Shown: in pieces, positions 17,434 through 26,863 of the stretch
Layout of the letters: every line of letters begins with the position of its first letter
Numbering within the stretch: the first letter of the stretch is position 1
NCBI GenBank assembly: GCA_019136135.1
Contig: JAGVUR010000087.1
Location: 1-64,000, forward strand
Direction of reading: 5' to 3'
DNA: 64,000 bases
Source of the DNA: Verrucomicrobiota bacterium
Lineage (GTDB): Bacteria; Verrucomicrobiota; Lentisphaeria; Oligosphaerales; Oligosphaeraceae
Made by a program: the position numbers and the translations under genes
The notes under the pieces: generated by a model
The model's database searches: none
What the model saw: only the letters and a program-made list of their open reading frames with translations
What the model was told of the DNA's origin: nothing

Positions 17434-19395
17434 ATGAAACTACGAGTCATCAAGGGATCCAATCCAGGCGAATTAATTGCGATGGATGGGGATACGTTTA
17501 CGATTGGACGCGAGGAAGATAATCAGTTTGTTATACCTGAGGCCGGTGTGTCGCGCCATCATTGTCGGTTTTCACGTATTGATGGCGATTGGCTTGTCGA
17601 GGATTTGCATAGTGTCAATGGTGTCTTGGTCAACGGCGTCAAGGTCGATGGCGGGATGATGGTGAAGGTCGGCGACGAGATCACCGTGTTTTCGCATCAA
17701 TTTCGTCTTGAGGACGATGCTGCGACACCTGAGGCAAAGCCAGTGCTCGCGGCGGTTCCGAAGGATGTCGTCAACAGCGCTTTTCCCGAGGCTGAATCGC
17801 CGGTCGAGGAAGCCGAGCCTGGGTTAGGCAGCAAGATTGGAACCGGGCTTATATTGAAATTGATTGCCTTGTTGGTCTTGTTGTGCGCGATTGGCGTCGT
17901 TGTCGTTTTCTTTTTGCGGAAGGCTGACGGCGGCAAGGCATCTGAGGTTGATAGTTCAGTTGGAGTGACTGCGGAGAATTTGATTGACGAGAAGGAATTG
18001 AGTTCCTTGAAGCCATCGGAATCTGTTGCTCCACCGGTTGAGGAAGTTAAAGCTGTCGAGAAGGAGAAAGCCGAGGCTGATGAGAAATCGACGGAGGAGC
18101 CTGCGAAGGTTGATGAGGTCAAGGCGGATGCAGGTGTTGAACCAGAATCAGAAGCTGAGCCTGCTGCAGCCGTGCAACCGGCTTTGGTTTCGGCTCCGAA
18201 TTTGCTGGTTGTACGGAGTGTTCCATCGGATGCCGAGGTTTGCTTGGATGGCGAAGCGGTTGGCACGACTCCCTTGGTCTTGAAGGATTTGAAGGAAGGT
18301 CGTCACACGCTGGAGTTGTCGTCTCGCGGGTATGAGAAGATGACCCGTCAGCTTCAGATTCCCGAGCGTGAGTACGACAAGACGTACAAGTTGGTCTTGA
18401 AGCCTGGAACGATCGAGATCGTCACCCGTCCTTCGGTGGCCGAGGTTTGGTTGGGGCGGAAGCTATTGGGTACGACTCCGTTGCTGCTGGAGAATTTTAC
18501 CGCAGGTCGCTACGAGTTCACGTTAGCTAGCGGTGGTTGCGAGAAAGTTGTTGTACCGATAACGCTTACCGAGGCTAAAGGCGAGCATATCGAGAAGGAG
18601 TTGACGAGCATTTTGGGGTCATTGAAGCTGCAGACGACTCCTGCGGGCTGCAAGATATTCGTTGACGGCGAGTATATGGGCACATCTGTTGTGAGCAGCG
18701 ACAATGTCCATATTTCGGAGCCGTTTTTGATTGAGAGCTTGAATCCTGGCTGGGCGTATTTGAAGGTCTTGCATTCGTCCGGGAAGTACGATGCCTCATT
18801 GGTTCAGATCAAGAAGGGCGAAATGCTGTCAACCCAAGTGGCCATTTGGTTGCCGACGCATCGGTTGACGAAGGTGACGGGCGAGACCCAGGAAGTGATG
18901 CTGCTGAAGGAAGGCGAAAACGGAGACGTGGTCGTCACCAGGGAATACCAGAAGCCGGAACAGGTTTTCAAGCCGCAGATTTCGAAGCTTGAGAAGCTTG
19001 AGGATAGCGATATCGCAGAGTACGTGCGTCAGCGGGCGGAGACGAAACGGCCAGGCGAAAGCGGACCGAGTACCAAATCGCAGTACTCGTTGACGGCAGC
19101 GGATTTCGCCAGTCAGGCGAAACGGCAGGAATTCGTGCCGATGTATGGTCGGAAAATGATTTCGTTGACCGGTCAGGTGACCGGGAAGATGAAGGATCGA
19201 TACGGTGCGGTGATACTCAACTACACGACGGCAATCCGTTGCTATATGGTTCCAGGATTTTCGACTGCCGACCTGGAGGAAGTTGACAAGTTGATCGAGG
19301 AAAAGCGCAATGTATCGATCCGCGGTTTGTGCGAAGGAATCCGAGACAATACGATCATCATGTCCAATTGTATCTGCATTAGCGAACCTGATTAA
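17434..19395 (+). CDS. FHA-domain membrane protein with PEGA repeats and C-terminal OB-like domain
   Basis: A 653-residue protein. An N-terminal FHA domain (about 1-95: TIGREEDNQF, VSRHHCRF, SVNGVLVNG) recognises phosphothreonine. One membrane helix lies at about 135-162, then an acidic Ala/Glu linker (165-255). Three PEGA-type repeats follow at about 258-320, 328-385 and 395-450, with the signature VGTTPL or LGTTPL. A C-terminal region (about 545-650) resembles the tRNA_anti-like OB fold. Topology would place FHA in the cytoplasm and PEGA outside, a transmembrane adaptor for kinase signalling. The Hanks kinase at 28978 is a possible partner, but linkage is only proposed. Confidence 0.85.
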   Translation: MKLRVIKGSNPGELIAMDGDTFTIGREEDNQFVIPEAGVSRHHCRFSRIDGDWLVEDLHSVNGVLVNGVKVDGGMMVKVGDEITVFSHQFRLEDDAATPEAKPVLAAVPKDVVNSAFPEAESPVEEAEPGLGSKIGTGLILKLIALLVLLCAIGVVVVFFLRKADGGKASEVDSSVGVTAENLIDEKELSSLKPSESVAPPVEEVKAVEKEKAEADEKSTEEPAKVDEVKADAGVEPESEAEPAAAVQPALVSAPNLLVVRSVPSDAEVCLDGEAVGTTPLVLKDLKEGRHTLELSSRGYEKMTRQLQIPEREYDKTYKLVLKPGTIEIVTRPSVAEVWLGRKLLGTTPLLLENFTAGRYEFTLASGGCEKVVVPITLTEAKGEHIEKELTSILGSLKLQTTPAGCKIFVDGEYMGTSVVSSDNVHISEPFLIESLNPGWAYLKVLHSSGKYDASLVQIKKGEMLSTQVAIWLPTHRLTKVTGETQEVMLLKEGENGDVVVTREYQKPEQVFKPQISKLEKLEDSDIAEYVRQRAETKRPGESGPSTKSQYSLTAADFASQAKRQEFVPMYGRKMISLTGQVTGKMKDRYGAVILNYTTAIRCYMVPGFSTADLEEVDKLIEEKRNVSIRGLCEGIRDNTIIMSNCICISEPD

Positions 19396-19405
19396 GGAAA
19401 GTCCC

Positions 19406-21601
19406 ATGCCCTACCCTACTTTTCAGGAAGATCGTGACTACTTGTTGTCGAAGTTCCGGAATCCGGTATTTTTGCCTGATGCCGGCATTGACAACGAGAC
19501 GTTGCGCAACGGGATATTGGCATTTGCGGACAGTATCGGCGATTTGCCTCATCCGATTGTAAAGGCCCGTTGCTTCGAGCATGTTGTCCGTTCGATTCAG
19601 ATTGACGTCAATCCTTGCGATTGCTATCCCGGGTTTGGGTGCTATGATCGTTATCGCCTGCCTTTGGCTCCGTTGACGAGCCGTTGGCATGGGGAGATAG
19701 CTTCGAAGGCATTTCCCGAGGTATCCCGTGTGATGGCGGAACGGAACAAGGCGGGATTTCAGAATCAGTGGATTGACTTTGACCATTCTGTGCCTGACTA
19801 CGAGGCGATGTTGAGCCTTGGCTTTCCTGGTCTGCTTGAGCGTTCGCGGAAATACCGTTTGATCCATCGGGAGAATGGGACGTTGACGGTTGATGTCGAC
19901 GCCTACTTCGAGGGTTTGGAGATTACGATGAGCGCCGTATTGGAGGGACTTGGTCGTTTCATCGATTTTGGTCGCAAGCACCATCCCGACCATCCCCGGG
20001 TGATTCGCGAGGTGGAATGCCTTGAGCGGTTGCGTGTTGGTCCTCCGCAAAATACGTACGATGTTCTTCAGATGATCTACCTGCACTTTATGTTTTGCGA
20101 GCACATTGACCGTATGCAGGTGCGGTCGCTGTCGAACCTCGATCGCATGTTGAATCCCTATGTCCAGTCTGATTTGTCTTCGGGTTTGTTTAGCCTTTCT
20201 GAGATACGTGAATTTTTCGCATGTTTTTTCATGCAATTTGCGTCGATCAACAACTATTGGGGTCATCCGTTGTACTTGGGCGGGACGAAGGCGGACGGGA
20301 CGAGCGAGATCAACGATCTTTCGTACCTGATTGTTGATGTGTACGACAAGCTTGACATTACGACTCCCAAGATTCAGATCAAGCTCGCTCGCAATACGCC
20401 TGTTGAATTTGTGAACAAGGTTCTGGATTTGATTCGCCATGGCCACAGCAGCTTCGTGTTCGTTTGCGAGGAAGGACTGAAGCATTCACAGATGCCCCTT
20501 GGGTTCGACGAGGAGACGATCAGGACATGCGATATCACAGGTTGCTACGAGTTTGCGGCGCGCGGCCAGTGCAACAATACAGGGGTGGGACATCCCAATG
20601 CGCTCAAGCCCTTTGAATTGATCTTCAATGACGGCAAGGATCCTGTGACGGGCTACAAATCGCCGGTTGAGACGCTGAAATTATCGGAAATCAAATCCTT
20701 TGGCGAGTTTTACCGTGCGTACTTGGCGTACTTTGGCGAGATCGTTGACACTATGCGCAGCAACGCTGACGAGTTTGAGAAGTACTTGCACGTAATCAAT
20801 CCATCGTCGATGTTTTCGATTACGATCGAGAACAGCCTTAAAGTCGGCAGGGATGCGTTTTCCAATGGTAGCCACTTTGGCATATCTGGCTTTGGGACTG
20901 CGGTGGATGGGTTGATGGCCGTGAAGGAATTCGTGTTCGACAAGAAAGAATTGACGTTGGAGGAATTTGGCGAAATCCTCAACAACAATTGGGAGGGTCA
21001 CGAAAAGCTTCGGTTGAAGATCTTGAAATCCAAGCTGAAATACGGGAATGGAAACAAGGAAGTTGACTTGTATGCAGCGGCGCTTGGGCACTTCTACGGG
21101 GCCAAGTTGAATCTGCGTCCCAATGCTCGCGGCGGGGTACACAGTGCGTCTGGGCATAATGCGCGTCAATTCATCGTTCTTGGGGAGAAGACCGGTGCGA
21201 CTCCGGACGGGCGTCGTCGTGGCGATGAGATGTCGAAGAACCTATCTCCGACCATGGGCGTTGACCGCAGCGGCGTCACTGCGCTTCTCAAGTCGCTTTC
21301 CGCTATCAATTCTGCCAGCATGCCTGGCGATTATCCTCTCGACGTCATGCTTCATCCTTCGGCTGTCCAGGGGGACGATGGGCTTGATGTGATGCGGGGC
21401 ATCCTGTTAACGTACATGGACAGCAAGGGGCTTGCGATCCATTTCAATATCTTCGATGCTGATATGCTAATTGACGCCCAAAACAATCCTGAGAAGTATG
21501 CCAATCTTCAAGTACGGATCTGTGGTTGGAACGTGCTCTTCAACTCATTGGCGAAGAAAGAACAGGATGCCTACATTGAACGGGCGCGGAATATTCGTTA
21601 G
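19406..21601 (+). CDS. Glycyl radical enzyme (pyruvate formate-lyase family)
   Basis: A 731-residue enzyme of the PFL/diol dehydratase superfamily. The active-site cysteine is C380 in ITGCYE (the GCxE form seen in dehydratases and C-C/C-N lyases; true PFL has Cys-Cys). The C-terminal radical motif is RICGWNVLFNSLAKKEQD with radical Gly at about residue 707. The substrate cannot be deduced. The start at 19406 follows AAGGAAA and lies 10 bp after the FHA gene; the reading frame is open upstream but overlaps that gene. No radical-SAM activase is encoded anywhere in this window, which is unusual since activases usually adjoin. Such enzymes require anaerobic conditions. Confidence 0.92.
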   Translation: MPYPTFQEDRDYLLSKFRNPVFLPDAGIDNETLRNGILAFADSIGDLPHPIVKARCFEHVVRSIQIDVNPCDCYPGFGCYDRYRLPLAPLTSRWHGEIASKAFPEVSRVMAERNKAGFQNQWIDFDHSVPDYEAMLSLGFPGLLERSRKYRLIHRENGTLTVDVDAYFEGLEITMSAVLEGLGRFIDFGRKHHPDHPRVIREVECLERLRVGPPQNTYDVLQMIYLHFMFCEHIDRMQVRSLSNLDRMLNPYVQSDLSSGLFSLSEIREFFACFFMQFASINNYWGHPLYLGGTKADGTSEINDLSYLIVDVYDKLDITTPKIQIKLARNTPVEFVNKVLDLIRHGHSSFVFVCEEGLKHSQMPLGFDEETIRTCDITGCYEFAARGQCNNTGVGHPNALKPFELIFNDGKDPVTGYKSPVETLKLSEIKSFGEFYRAYLAYFGEIVDTMRSNADEFEKYLHVINPSSMFSITIENSLKVGRDAFSNGSHFGISGFGTAVDGLMAVKEFVFDKKELTLEEFGEILNNNWEGHEKLRLKILKSKLKYGNGNKEVDLYAAALGHFYGAKLNLRPNARGGVHSASGHNARQFIVLGEKTGATPDGRRRGDEMSKNLSPTMGVDRSGVTALLKSLSAINSASMPGDYPLDVMLHPSAVQGDDGLDVMRGILLTYMDSKGLAIHFNIFDADMLIDAQNNPEKYANLQVRICGWNVLFNSLAKKEQDAYIERARNIR

Positions 21602-21645
21602 GGTGCGCAGTAAGGAGCTTGACTCGCCAAAAAGCAGTTATCTCA

Positions 21646-22047
21646 TCAGGGCTGGAAGCTCTGGAGACTAACACCCAGCAAAACGACAAGCAGGATGACT
21701 GCTCCACCTACGACTATCATTGAAAGAACCCATGCGATGATAGTTGCCCCAAGCGCCTTTCCATAGCTTGTGTCAAAAATCCCCATCGCGATGAGAGCGG
21801 AGATCAGGAAGCCAACGATAAAACCGAGTACTCTTCCTAAATCGGGTATCCACAAGTTGAGAACAAGCGAGAAAAACGATGAGGCTATGCCACCCAGTAT
21901 AGTGGTACCTATTGCCCTGCCAAAAGTTGCATTCTCGATTTTGGCAAGGCTTGCTCCCCAGAGCAGGAAGGCTGCCGACACGAGCAGGTAGAGAATAATT
22001 ACTGCTATGCTAATGGCAATCGTGATCATATACCCTTGTGTTGCCAT
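21646..22047 (-). CDS. Small integral membrane protein, unknown function
   Basis: A 133-residue protein, almost wholly hydrophobic, with four predicted membrane helices (about 8-30, 43-67, 70-92, 103-127) and Gly-rich helix faces. It resembles loosely annotated four-helix membrane proteins, but no family motif is recognised. It is convergent with the glycyl radical enzyme gene (44 bp apart). Its own upstream DNA leads into the MITE-like element. The length and clean codon structure make it likely to be real. Confidence 0.65.
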   Translation of the reverse strand: MATQGYMITIAISIAVIILYLLVSAAFLLWGASLAKIENATFGRAIGTTILGGIASSFFSLVLNLWIPDLGRVLGFIVGFLISALIAMGIFDTSYGKALGATIIAWVLSMIVVGGAVILLVVLLGVSLQSFQP

Positions 22048-22131
22048 GTTTTAAATCCTTTTGTCGTTGATGTTGAAATAAAATAAGTTAAAACTGTTTA
22101 GAGTCATCCTGTTCGGTTGATTCATGGGGTT

Positions 22132-22405
22132 AACCTAAAAAAGCAGTTGACATCTTATGATTGTAGTGCCTTTACAAGGCACGGTCTTCGGATGGGTTTC
22201 CCGCCCCCAGGCTAAAGCCCGGGGTTAAGCATGGTCAGGCGCCTACGGCGCCAATGCGTTATTTGGTTCTATCCGACACGTTCGACCTGTCGACTAGGGA
22301 TTCGACAATTTTAGCCACTTGACGGCGACATTCTTCCGAGTACGAGCACCCCGGGTGCCCGTACTTAAACTGTTATCATGGGGTCAACTGCTTTTTTTAG
22401 GTTTA
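22132..22405. mobile_element. MITE-like element with about 20-bp terminal inverted repeats
   Basis: The left end AACCTAAAAAAGCAGTTGAC (22132-22151) is the inverted complement of the right end at 22383-22405, with one A fewer. The interior is a mosaic of palindromes: GTGCCTTTACAAGGCAC, CCAGGCTAAAGCCCGGGG, GGCGCCTACGGCGCC and the GTACGAGCACC palindrome at 22340-22364. It has no coding capacity. Its left 100 bp reappear, reversed, at 52280-52384. Ends of the same family lie at 93-114 and 33202-33221. A cognate transposase is not in the window. Confidence 0.75.
22340..22364. repeat. Dispersed palindrome GTACGRGCACCC/GGGTGCYCGTAC, copy 1
   Basis: A 25-bp near-perfect palindrome (GTACGAGCACCC, then CGGGTGCCCGTAC) inside the MITE-like element, preceded by TTTTAGCCACTTGACGGCGAC. 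That flank is the inverted form of the one that follows copy 4 at 63226-63250. It is one of five copies in the window, all in non-coding DNA. Confidence 0.85.
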
Positions 22406-22456
22406 TAGTTGAATTCCTTAATTGTCGTTATTTTAATCTCCCTCATTGTATTTTTC

Positions 22457-22502
22457 AATAAAAAGCAGGCCGTTGGATGTGTATTTCCAACGGCCTGCTT
22501 GG
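22457..22502 (-). terminator. Rho-independent terminator of the Gfo/Idh gene
   Basis: Stem AAGCAGGCCGTTGGA (22463-22477) pairs with TCCAACGGCCTGCTT (22486-22500) around a short loop. On the minus strand it is followed by TTTTTATTG. It lies 19 bp beyond the stop of the oxidoreductase gene. Confidence 0.92.
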
Positions 22503-22520
22503 TTTTAGTCATTCGAGGTG

Positions 22521-23792
22521 TTAGAGTGTCCAGGGGGCTCGTTTTGGTCTGTCGATCCACTTGTTGGCTTCGGCATCGCCTTCGAAGAGCCAGGTTTGCG
22601 GGTTCCATTTGAGTGGTCTGTCAAGCCAGTAGGCGACACACCCAAGCTGGCAGACGGTTACGGATCTTGCGCCGACTTCGACGTCTGCGGCAGGTCTTCT
22701 TCGTGTCCTGATGCAATCGACCCAATTTCCGATGTGTCCTGAGCAATCCGGGAGCTGCAGGTCACCAGGCATTGAGGAAGGATTGAGCAGCAGGTCTGCG
22801 GGTTCGGTTCGGATCCAATCCCTGCAGACGTGGACTTTTCCGTCAGTTCCAACGAAGGTGATTCCATATCCCTTTCCTTCGAATCCGCCATGCTCTACCC
22901 TAACCCCGTTCCTGTACCAATATGTCAGGGTTTTGCAGCCTTCGTGTCCTGGTGGGCAGATTTTGACTGGTCCGCTTTGGTCTGCGTCCAAAGCCCATTG
23001 CACGATATCGAAGTGATGGGCGCCCCAGTCGGTGAGCACTCCTCCGGAATAGTCGATATACGATCTCCAGCGGCCTGGATGAAGTAATTTGTTGTAGGGC
23101 CTGTATGGTGCCGGACCAAGCCACATGTCCCAATCCAGCCATTCGGGGGTCGGTTCCGCAGGGAGATTGCAGATCGTTGAAGGACCACCGACGCTCACAT
23201 GGGCGGAGATCAGTTTGCCGATCATTCCATTTCTGACGAGTTCGACGGCTGTGATGAACTTGCCATCGTAGCTTGTTCGCTGCTGCATGCCAGTTTGGAA
23301 GACGACTCCTGTCCGGCGGATCTTATGGATGATATCCCTGGATTCACCGATTGTCAGGGTCAGCGGTTTTTCGCAGTAGATGTCCTTACCTGCATTGGCT
23401 GCCATGACGCATTGGACTGCGTGCCAATGGTCGGGTGTGCCGATGAGTACTGCGTCAAGGTCTCTACGCTCCAGCATGTCGCGGAAGTCCTTGTATTTCG
23501 TACATCCCTTATAGACGCCGGATCTCATGTCTTTGGCATATCTTTCGTTGGTAATATTGTAGGCACGCTCCATATTTCTGGCGTCAACGTCGCAGACCGC
23601 GATGACCTTCAGTTGGTTCATGTTGAGCATGCTTCTCAGGTGTCCGGTCGCCATTCCTCCTGTTCCGATCACTCCGACATTGATCTTGTCATTGGCGGAT
23701 TTGCCGTAGAGGCTTGGTGCTGAGATCAGCGGTGCCGCCGCTGCGGTTGCAGCGGATATCTTGAGGAAATCCCGTCGCGTCAAGTTTGTCAT
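22521..23792 (-). CDS. Tat-exported Gfo/Idh/MocA-family oxidoreductase
   Basis: A 423-residue protein. A twin-arginine signal (TRRDFLKISAATAAAAPLISA, residues 4-24) precedes the NAD(P)-binding Rossmann motif VGVIGTGGMATGH (about 38-50). The catalytic-lysine motif CEKPLT is near residue 141, and TDWGAHHFDIVQWAL (about 255-269) belongs to the alpha/beta substrate domain. Export with pre-bound cofactor, like glucose-fructose oxidoreductase, is expected. AAGGAAACAACTT precedes the ATG. It follows tgt by 36 bp and is probably cotranscribed with it; a strong terminator follows. Such exported dehydrogenases are very abundant in PVC bacteria; the substrate is unknown but probably a sugar derivative. 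Confidence 0.93.
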   Translation of the reverse strand: MTNLTRRDFLKISAATAAAAPLISAPSLYGKSANDKINVGVIGTGGMATGHLRSMLNMNQLKVIAVCDVDARNMERAYNITNERYAKDMRSGVYKGCTKYKDFRDMLERRDLDAVLIGTPDHWHAVQCVMAANAGKDIYCEKPLTLTIGESRDIIHKIRRTGVVFQTGMQQRTSYDGKFITAVELVRNGMIGKLISAHVSVGGPSTICNLPAEPTPEWLDWDMWLGPAPYRPYNKLLHPGRWRSYIDYSGGVLTDWGAHHFDIVQWALDADQSGPVKICPPGHEGCKTLTYWYRNGVRVEHGGFEGKGYGITFVGTDGKVHVCRDWIRTEPADLLLNPSSMPGDLQLPDCSGHIGNWVDCIRTRRRPAADVEVGARSVTVCQLGCVAYWLDRPLKWNPQTWLFEGDAEANKWIDRPKRAPWTL

Positions 23793-23828
23793 AAGTTGTT
23801 TCCTTCTGGTAAGAGCTTGAACGATTCC

Positions 23829-24992
23829 TTATGGAAATTGATGTTGTGTAATGATCTTGTTTGTTTCGGGGTCGATGGGTTTTCCCATTGCCTCGGGGTA
23901 TTTTTCCATGACATCCTTTGCCAGGATTTGGAATGTGCCCTGCTCCAAGGATGTTCTGACCTGCCTCATCAAATCGATGAAGAAATGGAGGTTGTGTATC
24001 GTCATCAGCCTGGAGCCAAGTATTTCATCGGCATTCAACAAATGCCTAATATAGGCCTTTGTAAAATTTCTGCACGCGTAACATGTACAGTTTTCCATAA
24101 TTGGCGTAAAATCGTCCTTGTATCGTCCCGCCTTTACGGGTATTGTGCCTTCTGGTGTGTATGCCGAGCCGTTTCTTCCCATTCTCGTTGGGAGCACGCA
24201 ATCGAACATGTCGATGCCATTGAGTACGCCCAGGATCAATTGCCTTGGCGTTCCGACTCCCATCAGGTAGTGCGGCAGCTTGACTGGCAATCTTGGTGCG
24301 CACATTTCCATCACTTTCTTCATTTCGGCTTCGGATTCCCCAACGGAGACCCCGCCGATCGCCATGCCGTCAAAATCCAGCTTTTCCAGCTCTAAGATCG
24401 ACTTTTCCCTCAGGTCCTCATAGACGCTACCCTGGACGATGCCAAAGACCAGCTGGCCTTCTGCGCGGGGCTGTTCCCGCGATATGCGCTCCCACTTAAG
24501 GGTCGTATTGAGCGAATCGTTGGCCTGCTCCCAGGTTGCCGGATACTCGGTACATTCGTCAAAAGCCATGGCGATATCCGATCCGAGAGTCTTTTGGATT
24601 GCCATGGATTTGACGGGGCCCATGAAGAGCGGCGCTCCATCGATATGGGATTGGAAGTGGATTCCATCCGGGGTTTTCTTGCCGAGCTTAGCGAGTGAAA
24701 AGACCTGAAATCCGCCGCTATCAGTGAGGATTGGGTGGTTCCATCCCATGAATTTATGGAGTCCTCCTGCGGCTCTGATAATGTCCATTCCCGGGCGCAA
24801 ATTCAGGTGATAGGTGTTTCCCAGGATGATTTCGGCACCCATTTCCTCCAGCTCTTTTGGTGTCATTGCCTTGACGGTTCCAACGGTTCCGACTGGCATG
24901 AAAACAGGGGTCTGAATCGTGCCGTGATGGGTCGTAAGGATGCCTCGACGCGCAAAGCTGGATGGGTCTTTCTTTAGGATTTCAAAGCTCAT
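23829..24992 (-). CDS. tgt: Queuine/preQ1 tRNA-guanine transglycosylase
   Basis: About 387 residues from MSFEILKKD. Family marks are QTPVFMPVGTVGTVKAM (about 28-44), DSGGFQVFSLAKL (catalytic Asp, about 92), GIVQGSVY (second-half substrate loop), GGVSVGE, DCVLPTRMGRNGSAYT (nucleophile Asp and tRNA-binding) and the Zn site CTCYACR with a later His. It exchanges G34 for preQ1 in GUN-anticodon tRNAs. The ATG at 24992 is chosen because it aligns with the start of E. coli Tgt; a TTG 33 bp upstream is also open. No other queuosine gene is seen nearby. Confidence 0.97.
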   Translation of the reverse strand: MSFEILKKDPSSFARRGILTTHHGTIQTPVFMPVGTVGTVKAMTPKELEEMGAEIILGNTYHLNLRPGMDIIRAAGGLHKFMGWNHPILTDSGGFQVFSLAKLGKKTPDGIHFQSHIDGAPLFMGPVKSMAIQKTLGSDIAMAFDECTEYPATWEQANDSLNTTLKWERISREQPRAEGQLVFGIVQGSVYEDLREKSILELEKLDFDGMAIGGVSVGESEAEMKKVMEMCAPRLPVKLPHYLMGVGTPRQLILGVLNGIDMFDCVLPTRMGRNGSAYTPEGTIPVKAGRYKDDFTPIMENCTCYACRNFTKAYIRHLLNADEILGSRLMTIHNLHFFIDLMRQVRTSLEQGTFQILAKDVMEKYPEAMGKPIDPETNKIITQHQFP

Positions 24993-25060
24993 TTTAGTGA
25001 ATGTCGTAGGTATCTTTTTCTGCAAGTATGCCTTTCAATAATGAAAGCTAATTTGTCTTG

Positions 25061-26863
25061 TCAGCGGATATCGAATTCGAGTTTCCAGGAGTTATTGTCC
25101 TGCTTTGAATCACACCATATTTGCAGTGTACCGATGTCAGTCAGGTCAGCCCTCAGGGTCACTGGGACCATCGTCGGATGCTTTTGGTCTTCGTCTGCTG
25201 GCAGCGTGACTTGAAGCGGCGGCATTTCGGTAATGTCATCGCAGTTTGCGGCATCAAATCTATCGCCGATTTGATCTTGGTTCCTCGTCGTGGAAGAGAA
25301 GAATCTGAACTCGGTTGGTTCCCCTACGACGAGCGCCAAGCCCTGCTCGTCGATGGTGACCGACGAGCCTTCCTCGAGACCAAAATTGACTACGCAAAGT
25401 GCGTCGACTGGCGGTTGGAAGCCGGGTACTGCAGGCATTGGCGATTCGATACCGATGTAGTAGGAACGTGGCGAACCGGCTTTGATCCTAATCCCCCCTG
25501 CTCTCTTGACATATGCCAGCCAGGCGGCTCCCGCCGCGACCGATTGATCGGCATTGTCTGAACTCAGTACCTGTATATCTTGTTGTGTGGCTGAGTTCCA
25601 GGTTTTGAGCGTGTCGATGATCTTGTTTCTGAAGATATCCGGCTTGGTAACGCCGCCGTTGAATAGCACGACTCCTGGGAGCATCGGATTGCCGTCAGCA
25701 TCTTTGAACGAATGCATGTCTAGGAATGCCGCTAGATGTCTTGTAAATGCTGGGTCTGCTGCGTACTCTAGCGCTATGGTGCGGAGTCCGGTTTTGCGTC
25801 CTTCTATCGGTTTGTCGTTGATGCTTGTTTCCGGGAAGAATCCATCGATCAGTACGTCGTTAAGTTCCTGGTAGGAAAACTTGGTTGTGATCGTACCTCC
25901 CACGATGCCTGAGCCGGTTCCGAGGATCACCAGTTCCTGGTCGTTCGTATCGCCTGATGCCAGTGCTTCCTTTGCTTTGCGGCAGGCATGGGTCAAGGCG
26001 ATGAACTGGCGCTGGTTTAGCTGGATGCCCTTCTCTGCCTTAAGTTTGGCGCTCACGGCAACCGCAAGGGTCAAGTCCATGTTGTCGCCGCCCAGGAGGG
26101 TGTGTTCCCCGACGGCGAGACGTTGCAAGGTCAAGTCCCCATCGACATCTACAACGGCAATAAGCGAGAAGTCAGATGTGCCACCACCAAGGTCGCAGAC
26201 AAGTACGACGTCGCCATCGGAAACATGTTTTCGCCAATCCTCATTATGTTCAGCAAGCCAAGCGTAGAAAGCAGCTTGGGGTTCTTCAAGGAGGGTAAAG
26301 TTAAGTCCGACTTGAGTGGCGGCTTCAACGGTTAGCTCCCGTGCAACGGCGTCGAAAGAAGCAGGTACGGTGAGAACGACTTCCTGGTTTTCCAATCTAA
26401 GGCTTTCATCTTTGGCAGCCATCGTATAGTTCCAGGCTTCCTTCAGATGCTCTAGGATTAGCCTCGCTGCTTCAACAGGTGAGATTTGACGTGTTGCCGA
26501 ACCGTCAAATATGGCTGGAAGGCAGTTTGAATGGCGGTCGATCCGTTCGCTGCATAGCCATGATTTCGATGAACTGACCACCTTTGACGGTGAAGTCGAA
26601 GCCATGTTCCTGGCAAATTCGCCGATAGCAAGGTCTTGTCTTGATTTGATCCAGGGGAGCTTCAGGAGTAAGGGATCAAACTCATTTTTTTCAGGCAAAT
26701 AGATAAAGGACGGCAGGTGGTTGAGGTTGCTGATCTCGCCTGCAGCGACCAGCTGGGGGATAGCAAAATGTTGGGGTAGGGGATTCTCCTGTTCCGTATC
26801 TACATAGGAAAGGACAGTATTAGTAGTTCCAAGGTCGATTCCAATACAATAACGTGATGACAT
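25061..26863 (-). CDS. Hsp70/DnaK-like chaperone, shortened
   Basis: A 600-residue Hsp70-family protein. Phosphate-1 motif YCIGIDLGTTNTVLSY (residues 5-20) and phosphate-2 motif VLVCDLGGGTSDFSLIAV (about 217-234) are clear, and the adenosine motif is near GVVLFNGGVTKPDIF (about 398-412). The remaining 150 residues are a short beta-rich substrate-binding region without the helical lid and EEVD-type tail of DnaK. This matches the YegD/HscA-like variants, not housekeeping DnaK, and no DnaJ or GrpE gene adjoins. AAAGG lies 10 bases upstream. It is divergent from the wHTH-tubulin-kinase operon, sharing a 560-bp intergenic region. Confidence 0.88.
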   Translation of the reverse strand: MSSRYCIGIDLGTTNTVLSYVDTEQENPLPQHFAIPQLVAAGEISNLNHLPSFIYLPEKNEFDPLLLKLPWIKSRQDLAIGEFARNMASTSPSKVVSSSKSWLCSERIDRHSNCLPAIFDGSATRQISPVEAARLILEHLKEAWNYTMAAKDESLRLENQEVVLTVPASFDAVARELTVEAATQVGLNFTLLEEPQAAFYAWLAEHNEDWRKHVSDGDVVLVCDLGGGTSDFSLIAVVDVDGDLTLQRLAVGEHTLLGGDNMDLTLAVAVSAKLKAEKGIQLNQRQFIALTHACRKAKEALASGDTNDQELVILGTGSGIVGGTITTKFSYQELNDVLIDGFFPETSINDKPIEGRKTGLRTIALEYAADPAFTRHLAAFLDMHSFKDADGNPMLPGVVLFNGGVTKPDIFRNKIIDTLKTWNSATQQDIQVLSSDNADQSVAAGAAWLAYVKRAGGIRIKAGSPRSYYIGIESPMPAVPGFQPPVDALCVVNFGLEEGSSVTIDEQGLALVVGEPTEFRFFSSTTRNQDQIGDRFDAANCDDITEMPPLQVTLPADEDQKHPTMVPVTLRADLTDIGTLQIWCDSKQDNNSWKLEFDIR

